Source: Streptomyces venezuelae (lineage in GTDB: Bacteria; Actinomycetota; Actinomycetes; Streptomycetales; Streptomycetaceae). From it: a stretch of DNA of 64,000 nucleotides. Below the pieces are notes generated by a model. It ran no database searches. It was not told the DNA's origin and worked only from the letters and a program-made list of their open reading frames with translations. Location of the stretch: positions 7,372,501 through 7,436,500 of the forward strand of contig NZ_CP029194.1 in NCBI RefSeq assembly GCF_008642375.1. The letters run 5' to 3'. Position numbers and translations under genes: made by a program. This document shows positions 17,535 to 25,922 of this stretch, one piece after another; the first letter of the stretch is position 1, and each line of letters opens with the position of its first letter.

Positions 17535-17621
17535 GTGAGACAAGGGGTCGACTGTCTCGCTGTGTCTCGCTGAATCCCGGGGTCTACCAGGGTGTCTGGA
17601 CGGGCCGTGGACGGGATTCAG
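17535..17621. repeat. Candidate integrase arm-binding sites
   Basis: TGTCTCGCTG is repeated in tandem at 17553-17562 and 17563-17572, with an inverted TGTCTCAC-like copy at 17535-17542. A 10-bp inverted pair CTGAATCCCG (17570-17579) and CGGGATTCAG (17612-17621) follows. Position between the core site and int matches the P-arm of tyrosine-recombinase elements. Confidence 0.45.
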
Positions 17622-17652
17622 GGTCACACCCTGGGCTGCGGCCGTAGGCCAT

Positions 17653-19038
17653 TCAGGCGGTCGCGGGACCGCTCGCGCGGTGCTGATTCAACCGGGCGGA
17701 GATCTTGGCGTTGGCAGCCTCGTCGCCACCCTTCAGGAACTTCGCGTAGACCCGGAACAGGACCCCCGTCGAGTGGCCGGCCCGCTGGGCGACGAGCTGC
17801 GGCTCGACTCCCGAGCTGAGCCAGGTGGAGACGGCCGCGTGACGAAGGTCATACGGCCGCTTGGCCAGCTTGGTCTCCTGCTCGGCGGGCGTGAGGACGT
17901 CCCCGCGGGCGCCCGCCCAGACCTCCCCGTATCCGCTCTCCTGGACCATGCCGCCGCGGGCGGTCCGGAACAGCCGGCCGTCGGCGTGGGTGCCGTACAG
18001 CGTGACGTGCCACCGGAGCATCGCCACGAGCTCGGGCGGGATCGGCACGTGCCGGACGGCCTTCCGGGTGCGGTGCTTGAGCCCGCGCCGGTCATGAGCC
18101 TCGCCCGTGTCCGTCCAGGAGCTTCCGGAGCGCGCCCTGCTCTCCCGAAGCCGGATGAGCCCCCAGCCGCGTCGGGGGAGGTCGCACTCCTGGAGCCGGA
18201 GCCCGACCAGCTCGCCTGGCCGGGCGGCGGAGTAGTACATGCACCCGAAGAATGCCTCCATATGCCGCCCTCGGGCGCCCTGCTTTCCCACAGCGGCCAG
18301 GAGCGCGGCGGCCTGCTCGGGGTCCGGCACGGCTTCGGGGTCCACTTCCTCCTCCACCTTCTCGGGCGCCTTCCACTTGATCGCCGGGATCGGGTTCTCG
18401 CTCAGCAGCTCGGCTTCGACGGCGAGCCCGAGGGCCTGGTGGAAGATGGCCCGCTTCCGGGCGATGACGGTGCCGGCCGACGTCTTGCCGTCCAGCCGCC
18501 GGGTGCAGGCGTCCAGGGCCCGGCGAACGAGGATCCGATCCGCCAGGTTGGACGTGGGGACGGACTTCCGCTCCACCCACGAGAGCAGCGAGGCCACGTC
18601 CTCCGGGGTCTCCTCCTTCCACCGGTTCACGTTGAAGCCCCAGGTATAGAGCGCGCGGCGTACGGCCTTGTGGTCCGCCATGCCCTTCGTGTCCTTGAGC
18701 AGCGCCATGGTCACGGTCGCCATGGCCTCAGCGAGGTTCCGGCGCGTGGAGGCGGGGGAGTGGTCCCACTTCATCTCCACGTAGTTCCTGGCGTGCTGGT
18801 ACCAGGAGATGTCCTTCGCCTTCTGGACCATCGACTTCGGCAGGCCGCTGTCGATGTCCCAGGGCTCGCCCTCGCGGGTCGCGGTGATGAACTGCGCGCG
18901 CCGGCTTTCCGCGAGCCCGAGCGTCAGGAAGGACTCGGAGTGCGGCTTCGTGCCGACCTGCCAGCGGAGTTGGTACGGCTTGCGGTACGGCCGCTTGCGG
19001 ATGCTCCAGATCCGCACGGTGTAGCTCCAGTCGGTCAC
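17653..19038 (-). CDS. int: Tyrosine-recombinase integrase of the AICE
   Basis: 461 aa from a GTG at 19038 that overlaps the excisionase stop by 4 nt (GTGA); the frame is open further upstream but that part is the excisionase region. Catalytic residues: Arg273 (ARPGELVGLRL), Arg399 in YDLRH (the first His of the usual HxxR is Tyr396), His422 (AGHS) and nucleophile Tyr431 (FRVYAKF). The N-terminal 230 residues form the arm-binding and core-binding domains. It ends about 180 bp from the left core site, the usual int-att arrangement. It should integrate the element at tRNA-Tyr and, with Xis, excise it. Confidence 0.95.
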   Translation of the reverse strand: MTDWSYTVRIWSIRKRPYRKPYQLRWQVGTKPHSESFLTLGLAESRRAQFITATREGEPWDIDSGLPKSMVQKAKDISWYQHARNYVEMKWDHSPASTRRNLAEAMATVTMALLKDTKGMADHKAVRRALYTWGFNVNRWKEETPEDVASLLSWVERKSVPTSNLADRILVRRALDACTRRLDGKTSAGTVIARKRAIFHQALGLAVEAELLSENPIPAIKWKAPEKVEEEVDPEAVPDPEQAAALLAAVGKQGARGRHMEAFFGCMYYSAARPGELVGLRLQECDLPRRGWGLIRLRESRARSGSSWTDTGEAHDRRGLKHRTRKAVRHVPIPPELVAMLRWHVTLYGTHADGRLFRTARGGMVQESGYGEVWAGARGDVLTPAEQETKLAKRPYDLRHAAVSTWLSSGVEPQLVAQRAGHSTGVLFRVYAKFLKGGDEAANAKISARLNQHRASGPATA

Positions 19039-19241
19039 GCGATCTCCAGTTCGTTCTTGAAGGCGTCGAGCTTGCTGCGGCTGATCCGCAGGTGTCCGTT
19101 GGGGAGGCGCTGCATCTCGGGGGCGTAGCCGCGGTTGCGCCAGCGGTAGTAGGTGGCTCGGGTGATGCGGAGCTCGTCGAGCGCGTCGGTCAGCGACACC
19201 AGTTCGTCGGCGGGCTGACGGCGGCGGGCGGTGCGGGCCAT
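19035..19241 (-). CDS. xis: Excisionase (AlpA/MerR-like small HTH)
   Basis: 68 aa with a single winged helix: SLTDALDELRITRATYYRWR followed by NRGYAPEMQRLPNGHLRIS, the pattern of Streptomyces plasmid/AICE excisionases (helix-turn-helix 17 family). It is translationally coupled to int by a GTGA overlap. It bends DNA at the attachment arm to direct excision. ATG start; GGAGGGG lies about 6 nt upstream. Confidence 0.9.
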   Translation of the reverse strand: MARTARRRQPADELVSLTDALDELRITRATYYRWRNRGYAPEMQRLPNGHLRISRSKLDAFKNELEIA

Positions 19242-19367
19242 CGGGTCCCCTCCTTGGGGCGTGGTCGGGCGGCGTGGTCTCCGTGGCGGTGCGCGGGCTG
19301 AAGCGAGCCGCGGCAGTGGGCTGGGCGGCTTCGTGGTGGCCCGCGTGTGTCCGAGGTGGGGATTTCT

Positions 19368-19572
19368 GCGTCACGGCGTCATCCGCGTCATTTACGGGCC
19401 TGACCTGCGGTTTTCGGTGACGCAGGCGTTAGCGGGCTGTGTCACCGGTGACGCACGTCTCCGTCACCGGTGACGCGGGTGACGCGGGGTGACGCAGGAT
19501 CCGGGGCTCTGCGTCACCGCTGTCGGCGCAGCTCACGGGCGGTTTTTTAGCCGTTGGTGACGTAGGTGACGC
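19368..19572. repeat. GTGACGC iteron array with paired palindromes (candidate replication origin or operator)
   Basis: In the 520-bp gene-free region 19242-19761, GTGACGC occurs at 19417, 19448, 19470, 19479, 19489 and 19566, GTGACGT at 19557, and the complement GCGTCAC at 19368 and 19511. The perfect palindrome GTCACCGGTGAC is present twice (19441-19452, 19463-19474). Three copies are spaced 9-10 bp, one helical turn. Such arrays next to replication genes are typical iterons; a Xis/Rep operator is an alternative. The rest of the region has no gene. Confidence 0.6.
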
Positions 19573-19761
19573 AGCGTCTCTCCTCTTAGGAAAAGAGAGA
19601 GGGGCCTTCGTTGTGGTGCGTGCCTTAGAACGCGAAGAAGGAGCCGCAAAGCGGCACGTCCTTTGCAGCGGCGGCAAGCCGCCGGAACAGCAAGAGGAGC
19701 ACGCCGTGCCGGGCGGGGGTGCTCCTCTTGCTTGTGCGCGAGCGGTCGCGGTCGCGCTGGG

Positions 19762-21234
19762 CTAGAACATCGGGGACTGCTCGTCGGCCGGGGGCGTCTG
19801 GCGGGTCATCTCGATGTAGCGGGCGGCCCGGGTACGGCCCCAGTCGACGAGGACTCCCCGTGCAGCCAGGACGGGCTGAAGCCGCTTGAGGCGGTCGGAG
19901 AGGACCTTGCCGGTGGTGGGCCAGCCCTTGGGCAGGGGACGGAAGTCCTCGCCGCTGTAGAGCTGCGTGAGGCCGTGGAGCCACTCGGCGGACGTCATCC
20001 GGACTTCCGTGCCGGGCTCGATGCCGGCCGCGTGCTTGAGGACGGTCTGGGCGAGCAGGTCGCCTTCGATGACGTCGTCGTTGAGGTCGTCGAGGCTGGC
20101 CCGGTAGGCGTCCAGCGCGCCCATGCTGGTGGCCGCGTCGAGCTGCGCGCAGAGATGGGCGAAGTCGGCCATGCGCAGGTCGGTGGGGATGTCGGCCTCG
20201 GTGGCGCGGACCTTGACGGCGAGGTCGAGCACGGACCCGAGGATGATCGGCAGGACCTCTTCGAACTCCGCCCACAGCTCCGCCTCCGTCCGCCGCACGA
20301 GGGGGCGTTCCAGACGCAGCGGGAGGAGGCGTTCGGCGAGGTCGGGGCGGATGACGCCGACGTCGATGCCGGTCAGCAGCAGGGGGCGGCGGTAGCGGGA
20401 GCGCACCACGTCGCCGTCGGTGAACAGGGCGCGCTTGATGGTCTCGGCTCCGGTGACGATGCAGCACATGAGGTCGGACAGGTCCGGGCCGAGGTGGGAG
20501 AGGTTGTCCAGGGCGGTGACCCATCCGGCGGCGACGGCCGTGATCAGGTTTTCCTCGTCCTTCGGGGCGCGGCGCAGGTCGCCGCTCATGCCCTCGATGA
20601 TCCGCACGAGCATCCGGCCGGCGGTGGACTTGCCCGCACCCTGGGGCCCGGTGAGGAAGGGGGCGGGGACGGGCGCGGACGGCCCGAGGCAGCCGATCAG
20701 CCAGGCGAGGGCCAGGCTCTCGGCCTGGGCGCTGGCGAAGTTGCACAGCCGCATCAGGAAGTCGATTCCCTTGCCGTTGGTCTTCTCGACCGGCAGGGGC
20801 AGCTCCCCGGTGAGTTGGGTGCGGCGCCAGCAGACCTCGCGCGGGTCGGGGGTGAGGATCTCCCAGCCGGTGGGGTGGATGCGGACGGACTTGCCGTCGT
20901 CGCGGCCCAGGTCGAGCCAGGTTGCGCCGTCGAATCCGGGGGCGACGCGGATGTGGGTGGGCTGTACGTCCTCGGTCAGAGCAAGTGCTTCGATCAAGTC
21001 CAACGCCTCCTTGAGTGCGGTGCCGTTGAATACGCCGAACCCGTCTTTGAAGAGTCCGACCATGAGTTCCTGCCGGTGGCTGCCCGTCGTTCCCTGGGAG
21101 CGGATCGGACGGGCCACGGGGTGACCGTTCTTCTGCGCGTATACGGTCCCGTCGACGGTCCGGAAGTACCGGAAATGCTCCTGCGCGTAGTCGGTGATGA
21201 CCTCGCGGGCCGGATTCTTCTCGTCCTCGGCCAT
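19762..21234 (-). CDS. P-loop replication helicase/ATPase of the AICE
   Basis: 490 aa from an ATG at 21234 (the open frame extends upstream over the prim-pol gene). Walker A is LTGPQGAGKST, about residues 194-204, followed by a Walker B-like segment (AAGWVTALDNLSHL) and sensor-like LLLTGIDVG. The N-terminal about 150 residues resemble the helper domain of phage/plasmid primase-helicases. The prim-pol gene ends at 21236, one base before the start codon region, so both are coupled. Together they form the RepPP-type replication module that amplifies the excised circle. The 3' end faces the iteron region. Confidence 0.82.
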   Translation of the reverse strand: MAEDEKNPAREVITDYAQEHFRYFRTVDGTVYAQKNGHPVARPIRSQGTTGSHRQELMVGLFKDGFGVFNGTALKEALDLIEALALTEDVQPTHIRVAPGFDGATWLDLGRDDGKSVRIHPTGWEILTPDPREVCWRRTQLTGELPLPVEKTNGKGIDFLMRLCNFASAQAESLALAWLIGCLGPSAPVPAPFLTGPQGAGKSTAGRMLVRIIEGMSGDLRRAPKDEENLITAVAAGWVTALDNLSHLGPDLSDLMCCIVTGAETIKRALFTDGDVVRSRYRRPLLLTGIDVGVIRPDLAERLLPLRLERPLVRRTEAELWAEFEEVLPIILGSVLDLAVKVRATEADIPTDLRMADFAHLCAQLDAATSMGALDAYRASLDDLNDDVIEGDLLAQTVLKHAAGIEPGTEVRMTSAEWLHGLTQLYSGEDFRPLPKGWPTTGKVLSDRLKRLQPVLAARGVLVDWGRTRAARYIEMTRQTPPADEQSPMF

Positions 21235-21235
21235 G

Positions 21236-22108
21236 TCACATGCCCAGAGCGGAACGGGCGTTGGTCCAGGCGTCCGTGCAGTGCCGGGGAGACTCCCCCT
21301 TGGCCTGCGCGGCGGTGAACAGCCGGCCGATGTGGGTCTCGGTGAGGCAGCCGCACCGGCCATGGGCGGACAGCACCGCGAGGAACGTCCGGTACACGGT
21401 GGCGTGGACCGCGCTGGTGGCATCGGTGATGCGCTGCTCCGCCATGGCGATGCCACGCTCCAGGTAGGAGGGCGAGCGGTGACGGCACTCCCCGCCTCCG
21501 GTAGGCAGGGGCACGGTCACGGCATGTGGCGTCGGCCGGATGGCGGTGGGCTCCTTCTCGGCGAGCGCGAGCACGACCTCCGGCAGCGGCGTCATGGTGC
21601 CGGTGCCGGGGCCGAGCCACCGGGCGTAGGACATCGTGGACTTGAGGTCGACGCCCTCGCGGACGCCGTTCACGGAGCGCATGGTGCCCTGGTAGATCCA
21701 GTGCTCGCCGCGCGTCGTGCCAACGGTCCGGGTCGGGGGCAGGTTCTCCCGGGCCCAGTCGACGGCCTCGGTGTTGTCGAGGTCGACCACGGTCACCCCG
21801 GCGCCGCCGGGGTGATAGCCGACGGTCCCGGCGTACCTCCACGCGGTCTTCCAGGCCGGGGAGGTGATGGTGGTGGGGTCGGAGGTGGCGGCGGCCCAGG
21901 CGTGGCACGGCCACGGGCACTGGCAGGGGCCGGGGGTCTTCATGTTCGGCCGTCCGCCGCACGCGTTGTTGGCGCAGTTCCGGCAGTTGCCGAACGGGCC
22001 CTTCCCGGCGCGCAGTGGCAGGACCGGCAGTCCGTCGGCGGCCAGCCGCAGGGCCACATTGAGGTGACCGGTCCGGGCGTCTCGCCGGATCGGGATGGCA
22101 TGGGTCAT
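21236..22108 (-). CDS. Bifunctional DNA primase/polymerase (prim-pol) of the AICE
   Basis: 290 aa. The N-terminal 190 residues match the prim-pol domain: ALRLAADGLPVLPLRAGKGP, a Cys-rich insert with NCRNCANNACGG, the acidic strand TVVDLDN (metal-binding Asp pair) and TTRGEHWIYQG with the conserved His. The remaining 100 residues are helical. It makes primers and extends them at the element origin. It is followed immediately by the helicase gene. The ATG is at 22108. Confidence 0.88.
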   Translation of the reverse strand: MTHAIPIRRDARTGHLNVALRLAADGLPVLPLRAGKGPFGNCRNCANNACGGRPNMKTPGPCQCPWPCHAWAAATSDPTTITSPAWKTAWRYAGTVGYHPGGAGVTVVDLDNTEAVDWARENLPPTRTVGTTRGEHWIYQGTMRSVNGVREGVDLKSTMSYARWLGPGTGTMTPLPEVVLALAEKEPTAIRPTPHAVTVPLPTGGGECRHRSPSYLERGIAMAEQRITDATSAVHATVYRTFLAVLSAHGRCGCLTETHIGRLFTAAQAKGESPRHCTDAWTNARSALGM

Positions 22109-22192
22109 GCTTGGTATCTCCAGTTCTCTGAGCGGTGCTGGTAGACGAGGGCGGCCCCGGCTTTGGCGAGACGGGGGCCGCCCTTCGTGCTG

Positions 22193-22597
22193 CTAGGCGG
22201 TGGTGCGGGCGGGGAGGATCGGCTGGTCGATGTGGCGGTGGTGGATGTGGACGTAGTCGTCGAGGACGGAGAGGTCGACGGCGAGGAGTTCGGCGATGGC
22301 GACGGAGCGGTGTCGGCCGCCGTAGCAGTGGACGTGGACGTCGATGCGCTGCTCGCCGCCCTCGATGCGCTGCTCGATGCTGCGGCGGGCGTTGTCGATG
22401 AGGTCGTGTGCGCCGGGGGTGGCCAGCACGTAGGCGGCGACGTCGGCGTGCCGTCCGGTGAGCTGCGTCAGTCGGGCGCGGACGGCGGGGTCGTCGGGCG
22501 GGTTGCGCAGGGCGGTGGTGTCGACGACGACGGGGTCGGGGGCGGTGGGGGCGTCGTTGTGTCCGGTGCCGTAGGAGGTGATGCGGATGCTGGCCAT
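22193..22597 (-). CDS. RapZ C-terminal-domain-like protein
   Basis: 134 aa. HVHCYGGRHRSVAIAELLA matches the signature of the RapZ C-terminal domain (C-x-G-G-x-H-R-S-V), the part that binds RNA/metabolite in RapZ. The N-terminal nucleotide-binding domain of RapZ is absent. GAGGAG lies 8 nt before the ATG. It is in the transfer/replication gene run of the element, same strand. Stand-alone copies occur on actinobacterial plasmids but their role is not established; a regulatory or nucleotide-sensing role is possible. Confidence 0.75.
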   Translation of the reverse strand: MASIRITSYGTGHNDAPTAPDPVVVDTTALRNPPDDPAVRARLTQLTGRHADVAAYVLATPGAHDLIDNARRSIEQRIEGGEQRIDVHVHCYGGRHRSVAIAELLAVDLSVLDDYVHIHHRHIDQPILPARTTA

Positions 22598-22609
22598 CGG
22601 TGGGGCTCC

Positions 22610-23101
22610 TCAGTGGTGGTTGATGGTGCCGTTGGCGCGGCCGAACAGGCCGGTCGCGGTGACGTTCTGCGTGATGTGCGTCGACCCGCCCCCGCGGTTG
22701 CTGCCGGTGGCTCGGCGGGCGGTCCGGAGGAGGACGGGGACGGCGATGACGGCTGCGACGACGAGGGCGGCGGCGGACCAGAGGGCGTGGCTCATGGCGA
22801 TGAGTCCCGGGGCGGCGTAGGAGAGTCCGATGCCGGCGGCGGTGATCCCGCCGCCGACGGTGGGGGCGAGCAGGGCCGTGGTCTTGGCCCACGCGGGCAC
22901 CGCTCCGGGGGTGATCGCGGGGACGGGCGGGGCGGGGGTGAGGGTGTAGCCGGTGACGATGCGGCCGTCGGGGAGCTGGACACTCTGGACCGCCGGGAGA
23001 CCGGTCGGCGTGACCGTGGCGAGCGGGGCGCTCGCGGCCGGGTGGAGGGGGACGGGGTAGTGGACGGCGGTGGGCCCGGGGGGCTGCTCGGGGTAGGGCA
23101 T
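22610..23101 (-). CDS. Membrane protein with proline-rich N-terminus (spread-protein-like)
   Basis: 163 aa from ATG 23101 with AGGAG 6 nt upstream. The first 75 residues are rich in Pro and Ala, then two hydrophobic helices (about 80-105 and 110-135) and a polar tail ending GTINHH. Small membrane proteins of this kind next to the Streptomyces translocase gene are usually intermycelial spread (Spd) proteins. No family motif is visible, so this is by position. Its stop lies 12 bp before the RapZ-C-like start. Confidence 0.6.
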   Translation of the reverse strand: MPYPEQPPGPTAVHYPVPLHPAASAPLATVTPTGLPAVQSVQLPDGRIVTGYTLTPAPPVPAITPGAVPAWAKTTALLAPTVGGGITAAGIGLSYAAPGLIAMSHALWSAAALVVAAVIAVPVLLRTARRATGSNRGGGSTHITQNVTATGLFGRANGTINHH

Positions 23102-23122
23102 GGCGTCTCCTCGGGGGTATGG

Positions 23123-23158
23123 CACGGGCCCGTGACGGGTGGGTGTCACGGGCCCGTG
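23123..23158. repeat. Large inverted repeat between the spread-like gene and the transfer repeats
   Basis: Arms CACGGGCCCGTGAC (23123-23136) and GTCACGGGCCCGTG (23145-23158), 8-bp loop; each arm is itself a palindrome CACGGGCCCGTG. It could be a terminator for the translocase gene or part of the transfer locus. Confidence 0.6.
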
Positions 23159-23164
23159 TGCCGG

Positions 23165-23285
23165 GTGTCAGGGCAGGTGTCAGAGGGTGTCAGGCGCCGG
23201 TGTCAGGGCGCGTGACACCCGTTCCCGCCTAAGGGTTTGGGTGTCAGGGGCCCGTGACGGTGTCAGGCGTCACGCGGGGTGTCAG
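23165..23285. repeat. GTGTCAG repeat array just after the translocase gene (candidate clt/TraB recognition site)
   Basis: GTGTCAG starts at 23165, 23177, 23187, 23200, 23241, 23260 and 23279 (the last overlapping the translocase stop), with an inverted GTGACAC at 23212. Several copies are followed by GG. In Streptomyces plasmids the TraB translocase binds short 8-bp direct repeats in the clt locus near traB. The location and repeat number fit; function is inferred. Confidence 0.6.
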
Positions 23286-25312
23286 GCGGCGGCGAGGGCG
23301 GGGACGATCCGCCAGCGGCCGGACTGGTTCGTCGGTTCCAGGCGGCCGTCGAGGGCGGCGTCCTTCAAGCGGGCGGAGATCCAGGGGCGGCTGTAGCCGT
23401 GGGTCTCGCACCAGTCGGAGAAGTCCTTCGGGCCGACGATCATCCGGCCCTCCTCCTCGAACTCCTCCAGCGCCTCCTCGAACAGGAGCCGCGCTTCCTC
23501 CGGGGTGGGCTTGCGGCCCGGGTCCGCGCCGAACAGCGGTGCATCATCGCCGAGTTCGTCGCCGGGGAGGTCGGCGTCGGGGTCGATGCCATCGTCCTCG
23601 GGGTCGAGCAGCATGCCCGCGTTCACTTCCTCGGCGTCCACCGCCCGCGGCTGCGGGGCGGTGTCGGGTGTGTGGCGGGTGCGGTGGGTGTAGGCGTTGC
23701 CGACGGTCGCCTCGAAGGCCCGGGCGGTGACCAGGTCCATCGGGGCGCCGTTGGCGGCGGCCCAGTCCGCGAGCTGTTCCATGACGTCCATGGAGCGGGT
23801 GGTGAAGCGTCGCGTGCGGCCCGGGGCGGGGTAGCGGTCCTCGGGGATGCCCGCCGAGACGAGGTAGCAGTAGCCGGGGCGGCGGTTGCCCCACGCGCCG
23901 GGGTGGGCCCCGGCGTCGAGGACGGTCTCGGGGAGCGCGAATCCCTCGTCGCGGGGGTCGCAGCCGAACGCGAGCACGGACGGCAGGGAGGCGCGGGTGC
24001 TGGTGCTCATCTGGTCGTAGCTGGGGCGCTGGAGGGAGACGATCAGGGAGACGCCGGCGGCGCGGGCCTCCTGGGCGATGCCGGTGAACGCGTCGTCTCC
24101 GAGGGCTCGCAGGGTGTTCGCGGCCTCCTCGAACCACGCGACCAGGTAGGCCATGCCCTCGCAGCCGCACGCGGTGCCGTCGGTGCGGCAGGAGTGCGCT
24201 GGGTCTGTCTGCTTGCCGGCCGCCTGGACGGTCCACTGGCGGTAGCGGTGGGCACCGAGCCAGCGGGTCCGGGCGGGGATGGCGGCCTGGAGCGCTTCCA
24301 CCATCGCCTCCGTACCGGGCCCGCCCTCCTCTGCCCAGTCGAAGGCGGGGAGGAGGGGCCGGAAGTCCTGGAAGGACTTGGGGTCCGAGAGCAGTACGTT
24401 GACGTCCGTGCGGGAGACGATCTCGGTCAGGACGTTCAGGGCGCCGTCGCCCTTGCCGGAGCCGGTCCCGCCCGCGATCAGCAGGTGAGTCGCGTTGCGG
24501 CCCACCTCCGGGTCGCCCGGGAGCCACAGCACGAGCGGGGAGCCGTCGTCGTACCGGCCGATGACCAGCGGGTCCGCGATTGACCCGCCGAGCCGGGTCG
24601 GGCCGTCGTACTCCAGGACCTCGGCGAGCATGTCCTCGGGGACGATGACCAGTTCGCCCCGGCGGGCGGAGTCCGCGTTCGGCATGAACCGCAGCGCGGT
24701 CGTCGGCAGGTCGAGCGCGGAGGCGAGCCGGGGTAGCACCTTGGCCACGTCTTCGGTGGTCTGCTCGCCCGGCTCCAGCGCGATCTGAGCGGTCACCCGG
24801 TTCGGCTCGACCTTCGTCGACCCGATCGCGGCCCTGGCCAGACCGACCTTCTCCAGCAGCCCCTTGTCTCCGCCCGTCGCGGTCGGGGTCTCGTCGGTGC
24901 GGCGCATGACCATGCGCACGTTCCACGACAGCGCGAGTGCCGCGCCGCCCATCAGGTACAGGTCGTCCAGCGGCCCCGCCGTCGGTCCGGCCAGGCAGGC
25001 GCCGGTCAGCCACGCCGATCCGGCTGCCACCGTGATGGCGGAGTGCAGGCGGCGCTGCTGCGAGCTGGACCGGCCGATCCACCACGTGGCGCCGGTCAGG
25101 GCGACGGAGACGGCGGTGAGGCCGACGCCGGCGGCGGCGCTGTCCGCCCACCGCAGGTTGCCGAGGAGTCCGGCCACGCCGGTTCCGGCGACGCCGAGCC
25201 ACGGCGGCAGGTGGGGCTTGGCACGGTGGAGCAGGTAGCGGGCGATCGTGCCGCCGCCGGAGCCGCGGGCGTCGTCGTCCAGCACGTCTATGGTCGTGTT
25301 GCGTCCGGCCAT
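23282..25312 (-). CDS. traB: FtsK/SpoIIIE-type conjugal DNA translocase
   Basis: 676 aa from an ATG at 25312 with AAGGAGG 7 nt upstream. Three to four membrane helices lie in about residues 40-135. Walker A is AGGTGSGKG (about 280-288), Walker B LVAWFEEA near 410, followed by the motor motif region SLQRPSYDQM. The C-terminal 65 residues look like a winged helix (FSDWCETHGYSRPWISARLK), the part that reads recognition repeats in TraB. Streptomyces conjugation needs only such a hexameric pump to move double-stranded DNA between hyphae. The repeat array starting at its own stop codon is its likely target. Confidence 0.92.
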   Translation of the reverse strand: MAGRNTTIDVLDDDARGSGGGTIARYLLHRAKPHLPPWLGVAGTGVAGLLGNLRWADSAAAGVGLTAVSVALTGATWWIGRSSSQQRRLHSAITVAAGSAWLTGACLAGPTAGPLDDLYLMGGAALALSWNVRMVMRRTDETPTATGGDKGLLEKVGLARAAIGSTKVEPNRVTAQIALEPGEQTTEDVAKVLPRLASALDLPTTALRFMPNADSARRGELVIVPEDMLAEVLEYDGPTRLGGSIADPLVIGRYDDGSPLVLWLPGDPEVGRNATHLLIAGGTGSGKGDGALNVLTEIVSRTDVNVLLSDPKSFQDFRPLLPAFDWAEEGGPGTEAMVEALQAAIPARTRWLGAHRYRQWTVQAAGKQTDPAHSCRTDGTACGCEGMAYLVAWFEEAANTLRALGDDAFTGIAQEARAAGVSLIVSLQRPSYDQMSTSTRASLPSVLAFGCDPRDEGFALPETVLDAGAHPGAWGNRRPGYCYLVSAGIPEDRYPAPGRTRRFTTRSMDVMEQLADWAAANGAPMDLVTARAFEATVGNAYTHRTRHTPDTAPQPRAVDAEEVNAGMLLDPEDDGIDPDADLPGDELGDDAPLFGADPGRKPTPEEARLLFEEALEEFEEEGRMIVGPKDFSDWCETHGYSRPWISARLKDAALDGRLEPTNQSGRWRIVPALAAA

Positions 25313-25335
25313 GACCGGACCTCCTTTCAACTGCT

Positions 25336-25905
25336 CTACTGCTGTGTCCAGTTCATGCGCTGCTGCGGGCGGGGGCGGGCGTGGTGGCGGACGCGGTTGA
25401 TCTCCTCCTGGTACTCCTGCTGGAACACCGCGTAGGTGGAGGCGGCGAGCTTGGCGGCGTTGCGCAGCTCGTCGGCGGACTTCTGGAGCTTGCGTGCGAC
25501 CTTCGCGGCCCGGATCCGCGAGCCGCCGATCCGGCCGTCGGGGTCCGGGACAGCCGCGAGAACGCTCTTGAGGATTTCCGCGCCCATCGCGACCTCGATC
25601 GACAGCGCGACGGCGGTGGCGCGCAGGTGGTTGCAGTAGGCCCGTACCTGCGAAGGAGAGCTGAAGTCCGGCTCCGGCATCAGCGCCTGCGAGTGCGGCC
25701 GACGGCCGCCGTTGCCGTTGACGGTGGTGCGGCTGACGTTGACGTTCACCGGCGGGACGAACGAGCCGCCCATCGCGCCGACGAACCCGCCGACGGCGGC
25801 GCCGGCGTTGGCGAACTTGTCCGACTTATTTCCGTTCGAGCGGTTGGTATTGGTCCGGGGCTGCTGGGGTCGGGCGGTGCGCCGCCCGTTGGGGATCTGA
25901 GCCAT
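25336..25905 (-). CDS. AICE-conserved helical protein of unknown function
   Basis: 189 aa; ATG with GAGGAG 7 nt upstream. The first 70 residues are polar with Asn/Arg-rich and Gly-rich stretches; residues 80-175 are predicted helical (SQVRAYCNHLRATAVALSIE, then a basic helix GSRIRAAKVARKLQKSADEL). It lies 23 bp upstream of the translocase gene and 17 bp after the next membrane protein, so it belongs to the transfer operon. I recognise no family; a TraA-like transfer accessory is possible by position only. Confidence 0.7.
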   Translation of the reverse strand: MAQIPNGRRTARPQQPRTNTNRSNGNKSDKFANAGAAVGGFVGAMGGSFVPPVNVNVSRTTVNGNGGRRPHSQALMPEPDFSSPSQVRAYCNHLRATAVALSIEVAMGAEILKSVLAAVPDPDGRIGGSRIRAAKVARKLQKSADELRNAAKLAASTYAVFQQEYQEEINRVRHHARPRPQQRMNWTQQ

Positions 25906-25922
25906 GACGGGATCTCCTCAGG

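Noticed and set aside
19038..19374. N-terminal extension of the integrase upstream of 19038
   Set aside because: It lies over the excisionase gene and lacks a start signal; the GTG overlapping the excisionase stop explains the arrangement.
23165..23285. CRISPR-like array
   Set aside because: Repeat units are only 7 bp with irregular short spacing and no cas genes; a protein-binding array fits better.
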